Origin: Muriicola soli
GTDB taxonomy: Bacteria > Bacteroidota > Bacteroidia > Flavobacteriales > Flavobacteriaceae
Direction of reading: 5' to 3'
Assembly: GCF_004139715.1 (NCBI RefSeq)
Contig: NZ_CP035544.1
Coordinates: forward strand, 868,001-932,000
DNA length: 64,000 nucleotides
Below the pieces are notes generated by a model. The model worked only from the letters and a program-made list of their open reading frames with translations, searched no databases and had not been told where the DNA came from. Within the stretch, counting starts at the first letter, position 1. Each line of letters starts with the position of its first letter. Position numbers and translations under genes: made by a program. Shown here piece after piece: positions 43,914 through 52,087 of the stretch.

Positions 43914-44602
43914 ATTTCAGCAGGATAAAAGTAATTGGCTTTGATGCTGATGATACGCTCTGGGTAAATGAGACCTATTTCAGAGAAGCAGAGGAAGAAT
44001 TCACCTCCCTCCTTGACCAATACGAAACTAAGAATAAGATAGACCAGGAGTTGTTCAGGACGGAGATCGATAACCTCAGTCTCTATGGATATGGGATAAA
44101 GAGTTTTACGCTCTCTATGATTGAATCGGCTTTGGACATTTCAAATAATAAGGTTTCTCAGACAACCTTATCTGAAATCCTGAATCTTGGTAAAAGGATG
44201 ATAGCTCATCCCGTTGAATTACTTGACGATGTGGAAGAAGTCCTGAAGGCACTCGAAAGTAAATATCGCCTTATTGTTCTAACCAAAGGAGATCTGTTAG
44301 ATCAGGAACGCAAATTGGATCGCTCTGGCCTTTCTAAGTATTTTCACCATGTGGAAGTGTTAAGTGACAAAAAAGAAATGAATTACAAAAACCTTTTAGA
44401 GCACCTCGAGATCAGTGTGGACGAATTCCTCATGGTGGGTAATTCTCTTAAATCTGATGTTTTGCCTATCTTAGCAATTGGCGCACAGGCCGTACACGTT
44501 CCCTTTCACACCACCTGGGCTCATGAAGAAGTAGACCCATCATCGCATACTAACAATCACCTGACTCTCTCCGGAATCAGGGACCTTTTAAAATATCTTT
44601 AA
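43904..44602 (+). CDS. HAD-superfamily hydrolase
   Basis: A haloacid-dehalogenase-type phosphatase of 232 residues. The nucleophile and acid are D14 and D16 in [10 protein letters not shown]. The second motif lies in [16 protein letters not shown], and the third in [27 protein letters not shown] helical cap lies between motifs I and II. It overlaps kdsB and sits between kdsB and the KdnB-like gene, so dephosphorylation of a sugar phosphate in that pathway is possible, but KdsC-like features are absent and the substrate is unknown. Confidence 0.82.
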   Translation: MEVDFSRIKVIGFDADDTLWVNETYFREAEEEFTSLLDQYETKNKIDQELFRTEIDNLSLYGYGIKSFTLSMIESALDISNNKVSQTTLSEILNLGKRMIAHPVELLDDVEEVLKALESKYRLIVLTKGDLLDQERKLDRSGLSKYFHHVEVLSDKKEMNYKNLLEHLEISVDEFLMVGNSLKSDVLPILAIGAQAVHVPFHTTWAHEEVDPSSHTNNHLTLSGIRDLLKYL

Positions 44603-44609
44603 GCCCCAT

Positions 44610-45737
44610 ATGGACGTAAAGAAAAACATCGCTTTAAATAAACCCAATACCGGAACATCAAATCGGTTTAAGAACTTCCCGATGGTACCCAGAGTGGTAT
44701 TTGGGAAGGGTTGCTTTGATCAGCTTGGTGAGATATTATTGCCTAAACGCAAAAGTTCGGACGCTCCAATCATATACTTAATTGATCAAGTATTCGAAAA
44801 CAGTTCTTTGCCGGGCAGGGTTCCGGTCTTGTTCAACGATAAGATCATCTTTATTTCCGCAGATGAGGAGCCCAAAACTCAACAAGTGGATAGCCTTGTT
44901 CAATTTATAAAAGATGAATTTGAGGAATTGCCTTCAGGTATTGTTGGAATAGGAGGGGGTACCTTGCTCGACCTGGCCAAGGCCGTATCAATTATGCTTA
45001 ACAACAACGGTAGTGCACATAATTATCAGGGTTGGGATTTGGTTGGTAAACCGGCAATCTATCACGCGGGAATACCTACCATCAGCGGTACAGGCGCTGA
45101 GGTTTCAAGAACTACAGTTTTACTGGGGCCGCATAAAAAACTGGGCATAAATTCAGATTTTACCACCTTTGACCAGGTTCTTTTAGATCCTGATCTCACT
45201 AAGGGTGTGCCAACTGATCAGTGGTTCTATACCGGGATGGATTGTTTTATTCACTGTATTGAATCGCTTAGTGGAAGTTATCTCAATGCCTTTAGTCAGA
45301 GTTATGGGGAAAAAGCCCTTGAGATGTGCAAAGAAGTATTCCTCGGAGAATTGAACCCGGAAGAATCAAGGGAAAAACTGATGATGGCTTCGTGGCACGG
45401 GGGAATGAGTATCGCTTATTCTCAGGTAGGAATTGCACACGCCATGAGCTATGGTTTATCGTATGTGCTGGGAACAAAGCACGGCATTGGTAATTGTCTT
45501 GTATTTCAGCACCTAGGCGCCTATTATCCGGAAGGAGTGGAGCTGTTTATGAAAATGAAACGACGCCATAATATTGAATTACCAAAGAATATCTGTAGCG
45601 TACTTTCGGAAGAAGAAATGAATACCATGATTTCTGTTTCTCTTGGGATGGAACCATTGTGGGAAAATGCCCTTGGACCATCGTGGCGGGATCAGATCAG
45701 CAGAGAATCGCTAAAGGAAATTTACCTCAAAATCTAA
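44610..45737 (+). CDS. KdnB-like iron-containing dehydrogenase (Kdo 8-oxidase candidate)
   Basis: A 375-residue group III iron-dependent alcohol dehydrogenase. Cofactor motif GIVGIGGGTLLDLAKAVSI is near 109-127. The metal site appears in MDCFIHCIES and in the H residues of QVGIAHAMSYGLSYVLGTKHGIGN. Proximity to kdsB fits KdnB, which oxidises C8 of Kdo on the way to 8-amino-Kdo. The partner aminotransferase KdnA is not in the window. Another substrate is possible; the role assignment is contextual. Confidence 0.72.
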   Translation: MDVKKNIALNKPNTGTSNRFKNFPMVPRVVFGKGCFDQLGEILLPKRKSSDAPIIYLIDQVFENSSLPGRVPVLFNDKIIFISADEEPKTQQVDSLVQFIKDEFEELPSGIVGIGGGTLLDLAKAVSIMLNNNGSAHNYQGWDLVGKPAIYHAGIPTISGTGAEVSRTTVLLGPHKKLGINSDFTTFDQVLLDPDLTKGVPTDQWFYTGMDCFIHCIESLSGSYLNAFSQSYGEKALEMCKEVFLGELNPEESREKLMMASWHGGMSIAYSQVGIAHAMSYGLSYVLGTKHGIGNCLVFQHLGAYYPEGVELFMKMKRRHNIELPKNICSVLSEEEMNTMISVSLGMEPLWENALGPSWRDQISRESLKEIYLKI

Positions 45738-45819
45738 GCTGATTTAGTTCAACCTCTTTTTAGCTGCCTTTCACTGCCAATATTGTCGGTTGATAACCGC
45801 CCTATTACCAGTAACAAAT

Positions 45820-46359
45820 ATGATGAAGAAACTGAGCTCTTTTATATTTCACCGCCTTTGGGGTTGGGAACTTATTGGAAGTTTTCCTGAGATCACCAAA
45901 TGTGTGGTAATAGTAGCACCTCATACCAGTTGGGTCGATTTTATAATAGGCGTACTCGTTCGCAGCATCGTAGGTAAAGAGGTGCACTTTATAGGAAAAC
46001 ACAGTTTGTTTAAACCGCCATTTGGATGGATTTTCAGAAGCCTTGGGGGAACACCAATAGATCGCAGTAAAAACAGTGATACCGTAGCCAGTACGGTGGA
46101 GATTTTTAAGCAAAAGGAGGTATTCCGACTCGCCCTATCACCTGAAGGAACCAGGAAAAAAGTAGAGAAGTGGAAAACAGGATTTTATTATATCGCCAGG
46201 CAGGCCGGGGTTCCTGTAGTTATGGTTGCTCTGGATTTCGGAAAAAAACAGGTGAAAATATCGCAGCCTGTGTTTCCTACGATTAACAAGGAAGCAGATT
46301 TTGAATTGTACAAGGAATTTTTCAAAGGGGTGGTGGGGAAAATTCCCGCCTATACCTAA
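45820..46359 (+). CDS. 1-acyl-sn-glycerol-3-phosphate acyltransferase-like protein
   Basis: A 179-residue lysophospholipid acyltransferase-family protein. The catalytic HX4D motif is H35-TSWV-D40. GGTPIDRS and the glycerol-phosphate binding LSPEGTRKK follow. I use ATG 45820, two codons of Met before KKLSS; an in-frame TTG at 45790 adds ten residues with no family match. The length is shorter than PlsC, and it resembles a stand-alone Bacteroidota branch acting on phospholipid or lipid A precursors. The substrate is unknown. Confidence 0.82.
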   Translation: MMKKLSSFIFHRLWGWELIGSFPEITKCVVIVAPHTSWVDFIIGVLVRSIVGKEVHFIGKHSLFKPPFGWIFRSLGGTPIDRSKNSDTVASTVEIFKQKEVFRLALSPEGTRKKVEKWKTGFYYIARQAGVPVVMVALDFGKKQVKISQPVFPTINKEADFELYKEFFKGVVGKIPAYT

Positions 46360-46389
46360 GTAATTTTTTCTCCTATGCGGTACGGAGGC

Positions 46390-47103
46390 TCAATCTTCTT
46401 TCATGGTATGATAAACGTTCTGAACATCATCATCCTCTTCAATCTTTTCAAGTAGTTTTTCCACTTCTTCTGCTTCTTCCGAAGACAGTTCTTTGGTTAG
46501 CTGAGGAATGCGTTCAAACCCTGAAGAGAGGATTTCTATATCCCTGTTTTCTAATTCCTTCTGTATGGCGCCAAAGCTCTCAAAGGGAGCGTAAATCATA
46601 ACGCCATCCTCGTCTTCAAAAACCTCTTCTACCCCAAAGTCGATCATCTCCAATTCCAGTTCTTCCAGATCAATTCCCTCTGCAGGAATACGAAAATTAC
46701 ATGTGTGATCGAACATAAACTCAACAGAACCCGAAGTTCCCAGACTGCCGTTACATTTGTTAAAATAGCTGCGGATATTGGCTACTGTACGGGTGTTGTT
46801 ATCAGTAGCCGTTTCTATAAGGACCGCGATCCCATGAGGCGCATAGCCTTCAAAAAGTACTTCTTTATAGTCTCCCTCAGATTTGTCACTTGCCCTTTTA
46901 ATGGCTCGTTCAATATTGTCCTTAGGCATATTAACCGCCTTGGCATTCTGAATCACTGCACGGAGACGGGAGTTGGTGTCGGGATCAGGTCCTCCTTCTT
47001 TGACCGCCATAACAATATCCTTCCCTATCCTAGTAAAAGCTTTCGACATGGCCGACCAGCGTTTCATCTTACGTGCCTTCCGAAATTCAAATGCTCTCCC
47101 CAT
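46390..47103 (-). CDS. YebC/TACO1-family translation or transcription factor
   Basis: A 237-residue YebC family protein. MGRAFEFRKARKMKRWSAMSKAFTRIGKDIVMAVKEGG is the N-terminal domain, then NSRLRAVIQNAKAVNMPKDNIERAIKRA. YEGYAPHGIAVLIE-type sequence and GSVEFMFDH follow. Some members act in transcription, others (TACO1, YebC/YeeN) help ribosomes through proline stretches; the sequence does not say which. 30 bases separate it from the convergent acyltransferase gene. Confidence 0.93.
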   Translation of the reverse strand: MGRAFEFRKARKMKRWSAMSKAFTRIGKDIVMAVKEGGPDPDTNSRLRAVIQNAKAVNMPKDNIERAIKRASDKSEGDYKEVLFEGYAPHGIAVLIETATDNNTRTVANIRSYFNKCNGSLGTSGSVEFMFDHTCNFRIPAEGIDLEELELEMIDFGVEEVFEDEDGVMIYAPFESFGAIQKELENRDIEILSSGFERIPQLTKELSSEEAEEVEKLLEKIEEDDDVQNVYHTMKED

Positions 47104-47176
47104 AGACTATTTGCTTTTTTTCTGAGCAAATTTAATAATTTTCAAATCCATCACAAGTGATTCAAACACCTGCTGT

Positions 47177-47464
47177 TTATTCACTCACTATAATGTTTTC
47201 AATACTCTTTGCCAGGGCAAAATCCTTGTCGGTTACTCCTCCGGCATCATGAGTATTGAGTCTGATTTGCAACGAATTATAGACGTTAGACCAGTCGGGA
47301 TGATGATTTTGAGCCTCACACTCAAATGCAATTCTGGTCATTACGGTAAAAGCCTCTTTAAAATTTTTAAATTCGAAGGAGGTTTCAATCGCATCATTGT
47401 TGTATTCCCAGCCTTCTAATTTTTTAAGCCTTTCTTCTATTTGTGCAGAATTCAGTTTTTCCAT
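47177..47464 (-). CDS. phhB: 4a-hydroxytetrahydrobiopterin dehydratase (PCD/DCoH)
   Basis: A 95-residue pterin-4a-carbinolamine dehydratase. The catalytic core is NHHPDWSNVYNSLQIRLNTHDAGGVTDKDFALA, where HHPDW is the family signature. It recycles the pterin cofactor of aromatic amino acid hydroxylases; no such hydroxylase gene is in the window. The 109 bases upstream, toward the RmlD-like gene, contain a short GCGG-TTTA-CCGC inverted repeat that could end the upstream transcript. Confidence 0.92.
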   Translation of the reverse strand: MEKLNSAQIEERLKKLEGWEYNNDAIETSFEFKNFKEAFTVMTRIAFECEAQNHHPDWSNVYNSLQIRLNTHDAGGVTDKDFALAKSIENIIVSE

Positions 47465-47573
47465 GGTATGATATATTTTAATTTATAGAATGATTTTTAA
47501 AGCGGTTTACCGCCTACTATTTCCCTAAAGATACAGGGAATTATTTATCGGCCGGAAAAATTGATAGCTGTGA

Positions 47574-48395
47574 TTAGCCCATCACATGGTGATCGATGAC
47601 TTCCTGATAGGTGAAGCGAAGATTCTTAGGGAGTGGGTGATCTTTGGGAAGAACAGCCAAATAACGTTCTTCGTTTGTGGTAAATACTCTTTTGTAGATC
47701 GGATTAAAGCTTCCCACCCTATCGACTACCTCTCTGATAAAATCCTCATGGTGCACCAAATCAGAACATCCCAGGTGAAAAACGCCATATTTATTTCTGT
47801 TGATAAGGTAGTGGATTTGTTGGGAGAGTTTGTCGTCATCGGTGACATTTATGACCAGATTTGGAAAAACTTCAATAGCTTCATTATCCCAGATGGCCTG
47901 CTTGATCTCTTTTATCCTGGGGGAAGTATTTCCGAATACCATGGGCAATCGCAGGATAACGGCCTTCTTCCTGGGCAGCCTCAACAACATATTCTCGATC
48001 TTTATTTTTAGTCGGCCGTAAATGCTTTCAGAAAGCGTTTTATCGTTTTCATAGGAGGGAAACTTACTATAGGCATCAAATACATTTGCGGAGGAAAGGA
48101 AAATAAGTCGGCAGTTGTGCTTGGAGACATATTCTATAATATGCTCATGTGCCTGTATTTGAGCCGCAAAATCACCTCTTAGCGATGAGATCACAATATG
48201 GGGCTTAATTCTTTCAAGGAGCTGATACACGTCGTCTTCCTGCAGGTCGTAGGAGAAGAATTGCTGATTAGATTTATACCCATTTCTTGAAGAGAAATAG
48301 GTGCCGTAGGTATCGTAGTAATTACAAAGTTCCTTGTAAAGGGCATTACCTATAAAGCCGCTGGCTCCCAAGATGAGTATTTTTTTTGATTCCAA
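47574..48395 (-). CDS. RmlD-like NAD(P)-dependent sugar reductase/epimerase
   Basis: A 273-residue short-chain dehydrogenase of the extended type. The N-terminal ILGASGFIG is the Rossmann glycine motif. LIFLSSANVFDA and ILRLPMVFG are typical of RmlD-like proteins. The usual Tyr-x-x-x-Lys is seen as SIYGRLKIK. The start is a TTG at 48395: an in-frame TAG lies two codons upstream, leaving no ATG. It begins 3 bases after the stop of the preceding 65-codon ORF, so translation is presumably coupled. The substrate is unknown. Confidence 0.8.
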   Translation of the reverse strand: MESKKILILGASGFIGNALYKELCNYYDTYGTYFSSRNGYKSNQQFFSYDLQEDDVYQLLERIKPHIVISSLRGDFAAQIQAHEHIIEYVSKHNCRLIFLSSANVFDAYSKFPSYENDKTLSESIYGRLKIKIENMLLRLPRKKAVILRLPMVFGNTSPRIKEIKQAIWDNEAIEVFPNLVINVTDDDKLSQQIHYLINRNKYGVFHLGCSDLVHHEDFIREVVDRVGSFNPIYKRVFTTNEERYLAVLPKDHPLPKNLRFTYQEVIDHHVMG

Positions 48396-48398
48396 AGC

Positions 48399-48596
48399 CT
48401 AGAAGATTGATAATCCGGTTTTGGAGGTTAATTGCTCCAGTGCCAGCATGCACAGCTTTGAATTCCCTTTGGGGTTCAGACCGGGAGACCAGGTCACCAC
48501 ACAAAACTTATTCGGTAACAAGGCTGCAATACCACGGTCTTCAACAGCTTGCAGATTATTCGAAATACCCTCAATAATCGCTTGAAAATCTATCAT
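48399..48596 (-). pseudogene. Internally deleted glutaminase remnant (65 codons)
   Basis: The first 22 residues, with FQAIIEGISNNLQAVEDRG, resemble the start of serine-dependent glutaminases. The last 43, with GIAALLPNK, WSP-L---GNS and LEQLTSKTGLSIF, closely resemble their C-terminus as I recall it from E. coli YneH. A full enzyme has about 300 residues, so some 240, including the catalytic Ser-x-x-Lys, are missing at a clean in-frame junction. The ATG overlaps the gcvT stop (ATGA), and the TTG start of the RmlD-like gene follows. Glutaminase activity is excluded. It may persist as a coupling relay or small protein. The homology is from memory and was not aligned by computer. Confidence 0.66.
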
Positions 48597-49684
48597 TTAG
48601 ATTTGTAAAATGGAAGTTTTACCACAGTTGCCGGAATGGCATTTTTTCTAATTTTAATCAGGATTTCACTGCCTATTTCAGAATAATCTTTTGGTATATA
48701 TCCCAAACCAATCCCCTTGCCAAGTGATGGTGACATGGTTCCCGAAGTAACCCGGCCGATTTCGTTCTCCTCTTTATCCAAGATGGGATAGCCCTGTCTT
48801 GGAATGCCCCGCTCGTTTAATTCGAAGGCTACCAGTTTTCTTGAAACACCTTCTTTTTTTTGTTCAGCTAAATTTTCCTTGTTGACAAAATCTTCTTTGG
48901 CAAATTTAGTGATCCAACCCAGGCCCGCTTCCAGAGGTGAGGTAGTATCGTCAATATCATTACCGTAAAGACAATATCCCATTTCGAGTCGGAGGGTATC
49001 CCTTGCAGCAAGGCCAATGGGCTTTATCCCATAATCCGCTCCTGATTCAAGGACCTTATCCCAGATCTGCTTTACTTCTTCATTTTTACAATAGATCTCA
49101 AATCCCCCTGAACCGGTGTAGCCGGTAGCCGAAATAATGACATTGGGAATATCGGCAAAATCAGATACGACAAAAGTGTAAAATTTAATCGCTGAGAGGT
49201 CTACGGAAGTCAGGGATTGCATAGCTTCGACCGCTTTGGGACCTTGAATGGCCAAAAGAGAATACGATTCTGAAATATTCCTCATGGTCGCCCCGATTTC
49301 CTCGTTGTATTTGGAAATATGATCCCAGTCTTTATCAATATTGGAAGCGTTCACTACGAGGAGATATAGCTCTTCTTTTACCCGATAAATGATGAGGTCA
49401 TCAACAATGCCTCCGGTTTCATTGGGCAAACAACTGTATTGCGCCATTCCCACCTCCAGCTTGGCCGCGTCATTAGAACTCACTTTCTGGATAAGTGCTA
49501 ATGCCTTGGGCCCTTCTATAAGGAATTCCCCCATATGTGATACGTCAAACACGCCCAGTGCTTTGCGTACGGTCTCGTGTTCAATCGTTACACCATCATA
49601 TGAAACAGGCATTAAATATCCTGCAAAAGGAACCATTTTTGCTCCGAGTTCCTCATGTGTTTTAGTAAGTGCTGTAGACTTCAT
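48593..49684 (-). CDS. gcvT: Aminomethyltransferase (glycine cleavage T protein)
   Basis: Transfers the methylene group of glycine from lipoylated H protein to tetrahydrofolate. Signatures are [51 protein letters not shown] and [21 protein letters not shown]; the C-terminal beta-barrel includes [19 protein letters not shown]. 363 residues, complete. gcvH and gcvP are elsewhere. Its stop overlaps the start of the glutaminase remnant. Confidence 0.96.
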   Translation of the reverse strand: MKSTALTKTHEELGAKMVPFAGYLMPVSYDGVTIEHETVRKALGVFDVSHMGEFLIEGPKALALIQKVSSNDAAKLEVGMAQYSCLPNETGGIVDDLIIYRVKEELYLLVVNASNIDKDWDHISKYNEEIGATMRNISESYSLLAIQGPKAVEAMQSLTSVDLSAIKFYTFVVSDFADIPNVIISATGYTGSGGFEIYCKNEEVKQIWDKVLESGADYGIKPIGLAARDTLRLEMGYCLYGNDIDDTTSPLEAGLGWITKFAKEDFVNKENLAEQKKEGVSRKLVAFELNERGIPRQGYPILDKEENEIGRVTSGTMSPSLGKGIGLGYIPKDYSEIGSEILIKIRKNAIPATVVKLPFYKSK

Positions 49685-49706
49685 AGAACGCCATTATTTA
49701 GTGGCG

Positions 49707-49714
49707 CAAAGGTA
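49707..49714 (-). promoter_or_regulatory. Candidate -7 element for gcvT
   Basis: TACCTTTG on the minus strand matches TAnnTTTG and lies 22 bases ahead of the gcvT start. No TTG at the expected upstream spacing, so the call rests on one element. Confidence 0.33.
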
Positions 49715-49781
49715 TTGAAAATAAGTCGTAGCTAGTTTCTGAGAAGGGAATTTTTGCCAATTAAAAAACGATGATCTCTCT

Positions 49782-51074
49782 TTAGGTCAGCAGAAATTCC
49801 TTCAGTTCATCGTAAGTTGAAATGGGAAGAGATATTTTGTTTTTGTTCATTACTTTTTCTATTTGCGGTGGCAGGGGAATATCGGTATGCAAGGTCTCCG
49901 ATACCACATCTAAAAATTTTACGGGATGTGCGGTTTCCAGAAATATTCCTTTGCGATCGGGATGAGATTCCAGGTATTTCTTTAATCCCAGATAGCCAAC
50001 AGCACCGTGAGGATCAGTGATGTATTTTGATTCTGAGTAGATTTTTTTCATAGCCTCCTTCGTTTCCTTATCGGTAAAGGAATAGGAACTGAGATTTTGC
50101 TTCAGGGATTTAAAATCATTTTTGTGCAATTCCAGTATTCTGACGAAATTGCTCGGATCTCCTACGTCCATAGCATTGGAAATAGTGGCAGTTGAAGGAT
50201 GTGGATCGTATTCCGAGGTATTCATAAACCTTGGAACGGTATCATTCACGTTTGTGGCTGCAATAAAGTGGCTAATTGGTAATCCCATTTTCTGAGCCAC
50301 CATCCCGGCACAGATATTACCGAAATTCCCGCTGGGGACAGAGAAAACCAATTCTCCTGCCGGCTTCTTTTTTTGATGATAAGCCAGCATGTAATACAAC
50401 ATTTGGGGCAACCATCGGGCTACGTTGATGGAGTTTGCCGAAGTGAGCTGAACCGATCCCTTTAAGGTTTTATCCGCAAAAGCTTTTTTAACCATTCGCT
50501 GACAGTCGTCAAATGTGCCCTGAACTCGTAAAGCTTTAATATTTTGCCCCAGCGTGGTAAGCTGCCTTTCCTGGATGTCACTTACCTTGCCATCCGGATA
50601 CAGAATTACAACATTAACCCCTTTCACCCCCAGAAATCCATTCGCCACAGCCCCTCCTGTATCTCCTGAAGTGGCTACAAGAACGGTTATTTCCTTCTCT
50701 TCATTTCTATTAAAGTACCCCAGACTTAACGCCATAAATCTCGCTCCCACATCCTTAAAAGCCATTGTGGGGCCATGGAACAGCTCCAGAGTACTGATAT
50801 GCGCATCAATCGGGACCAGAGGAAAATCGAAATCCAATACCTTTTCCAGAATGCTTTCCAGTTCCTTTTTTGGAATATCCTTATGGACAAAAGGAGCCAT
50901 GGCTTCCATTCCGATTTCCACGGAAGAATACCGGTCCAATTTGTTGATAAATGACTTTGGGAGAACAGGAAGGTGTTCGGGGAAATACAATCCACCGTCA
51001 GGAGCGATTCCATTGATAACGGCTGTTCGGTAGGAGACCTTCGGGGCTTTTCTGTTCAGGCTGTAGTATTTCAT
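49782..51074 (-). CDS. thrC: Threonine synthase
   Basis: Converts O-phosphohomoserine to threonine with pyridoxal phosphate. The PLP lysine lies in PTMAFKDVGARFMAL. TSGDTGGAVANGF and SVPSGNFGNICAGMVAQKMGLP bind the phosphate. I use the ATG giving MKYYSLNRKAP, the usual family N-terminus; an ATG two codons earlier (51080) is also possible. It begins about 20 bases after thrB, and thrA-thrB-thrC runs in this order on the minus strand. Confidence 0.95.
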   Translation of the reverse strand: MKYYSLNRKAPKVSYRTAVINGIAPDGGLYFPEHLPVLPKSFINKLDRYSSVEIGMEAMAPFVHKDIPKKELESILEKVLDFDFPLVPIDAHISTLELFHGPTMAFKDVGARFMALSLGYFNRNEEKEITVLVATSGDTGGAVANGFLGVKGVNVVILYPDGKVSDIQERQLTTLGQNIKALRVQGTFDDCQRMVKKAFADKTLKGSVQLTSANSINVARWLPQMLYYMLAYHQKKKPAGELVFSVPSGNFGNICAGMVAQKMGLPISHFIAATNVNDTVPRFMNTSEYDPHPSTATISNAMDVGDPSNFVRILELHKNDFKSLKQNLSSYSFTDKETKEAMKKIYSESKYITDPHGAVGYLGLKKYLESHPDRKGIFLETAHPVKFLDVVSETLHTDIPLPPQIEKVMNKNKISLPISTYDELKEFLLT

Positions 51075-51095
51075 CGGCATTGCTTTGACAAAATC

Positions 51096-52025
51096 TCAAG
51101 AGAGAATTCGAAACCCTTTCGTGTTGATTTCAGATACATAGGCATCGTGATTAAGTTCGATTTTATCTAACACCCCACTCATTGCCTTGGCCACATTATT
51201 TGCAGTATCTTTTCCCTTGCTAAGCGCAAATATGGAAGGCCCCGAGCCCGAAATCCCACAACCCAGCGCTCCGGCGGCAATTGCTCCACTTTTGATATCC
51301 TCAAAACCGGGGATAAGGATGGATCGGATAGGCTCTATTATGTGATCTTCAAGGGATCGACTAATTAGTGCGTAGTCTTCCTGAAAGAGTCCGGCCACAA
51401 GGGCCCCAAGGTTACCCCATTGCCTGATCCCGTCAGCGAGTGAGATCGTAGTTTTAAGGATCTTTCTGGAGTCTGATGTTTTGATTTCTATATGCGGATG
51501 CACAACCGTGGCATAAAGTTGGGAGGGAGGGTTAATGCGGACCACATCCAAAGGGTTGGAACTGCGAACCAGCGTTATGCCCCCGTAAATCGCCGGGGCA
51601 ACGTTGTCTGCATGGGCTGAGCCACTGGCAAGCTTTTCCCCTTCCATTGCAAATTCCACCAATTGGTGTTCAGAGCAAGGTGTGCCCAAAAGCTGATTAA
51701 TACCCCATACGGCCCCGGCAGCGCTGGCCGCACTGCTTCCTATGCCGCTTCCGGGCTTTATCTTTTTAGTGATCTCAATTTCAAATCCATTTGTGTATTT
51801 CAAAGCCGCCAGCATAGCCATCCCGGCTACTCCGGCTACATTTCTTTCTGTTTCCATGGGAAGGTCCTGCCCTGTGATCGAGGAAATTTTAATACCGGGT
51901 TGAGCCATCTTTCTAATGACCATTTCATCTCCCACAGTGCCCAGTGCGAGGCCCAGCACATCAAATCCACAAGAGATATTGGCGATGGTAGCCGGACAAA
52001 ATATTTTAATCTGATCTTTGGACAT
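51096..52025 (-). CDS. thrB: Homoserine kinase
   Basis: A GHMP-family kinase that phosphorylates homoserine. The ATP-binding loop is KPGSGIGSSAASAAGAVWGIN (near 89-108). The N-terminal CPATIANISCGFDVLGLAL and the C-terminal GAIAAGALGCGISGSGPSIFAL complete the GHMP motifs. 309 residues, full length. It lies between thrA (62-base gap) and thrC (about 20-base gap). Confidence 0.95.
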   Translation of the reverse strand: MSKDQIKIFCPATIANISCGFDVLGLALGTVGDEMVIRKMAQPGIKISSITGQDLPMETERNVAGVAGMAMLAALKYTNGFEIEITKKIKPGSGIGSSAASAAGAVWGINQLLGTPCSEHQLVEFAMEGEKLASGSAHADNVAPAIYGGITLVRSSNPLDVVRINPPSQLYATVVHPHIEIKTSDSRKILKTTISLADGIRQWGNLGALVAGLFQEDYALISRSLEDHIIEPIRSILIPGFEDIKSGAIAAGALGCGISGSGPSIFALSKGKDTANNVAKAMSGVLDKIELNHDAYVSEINTKGFRILS

Positions 52026-52087
52026 GGACTCTGTTATAATTTTCCGAAGCTAGTAAAATTCTCTATGAATAAAATTGAGGCGTACAC

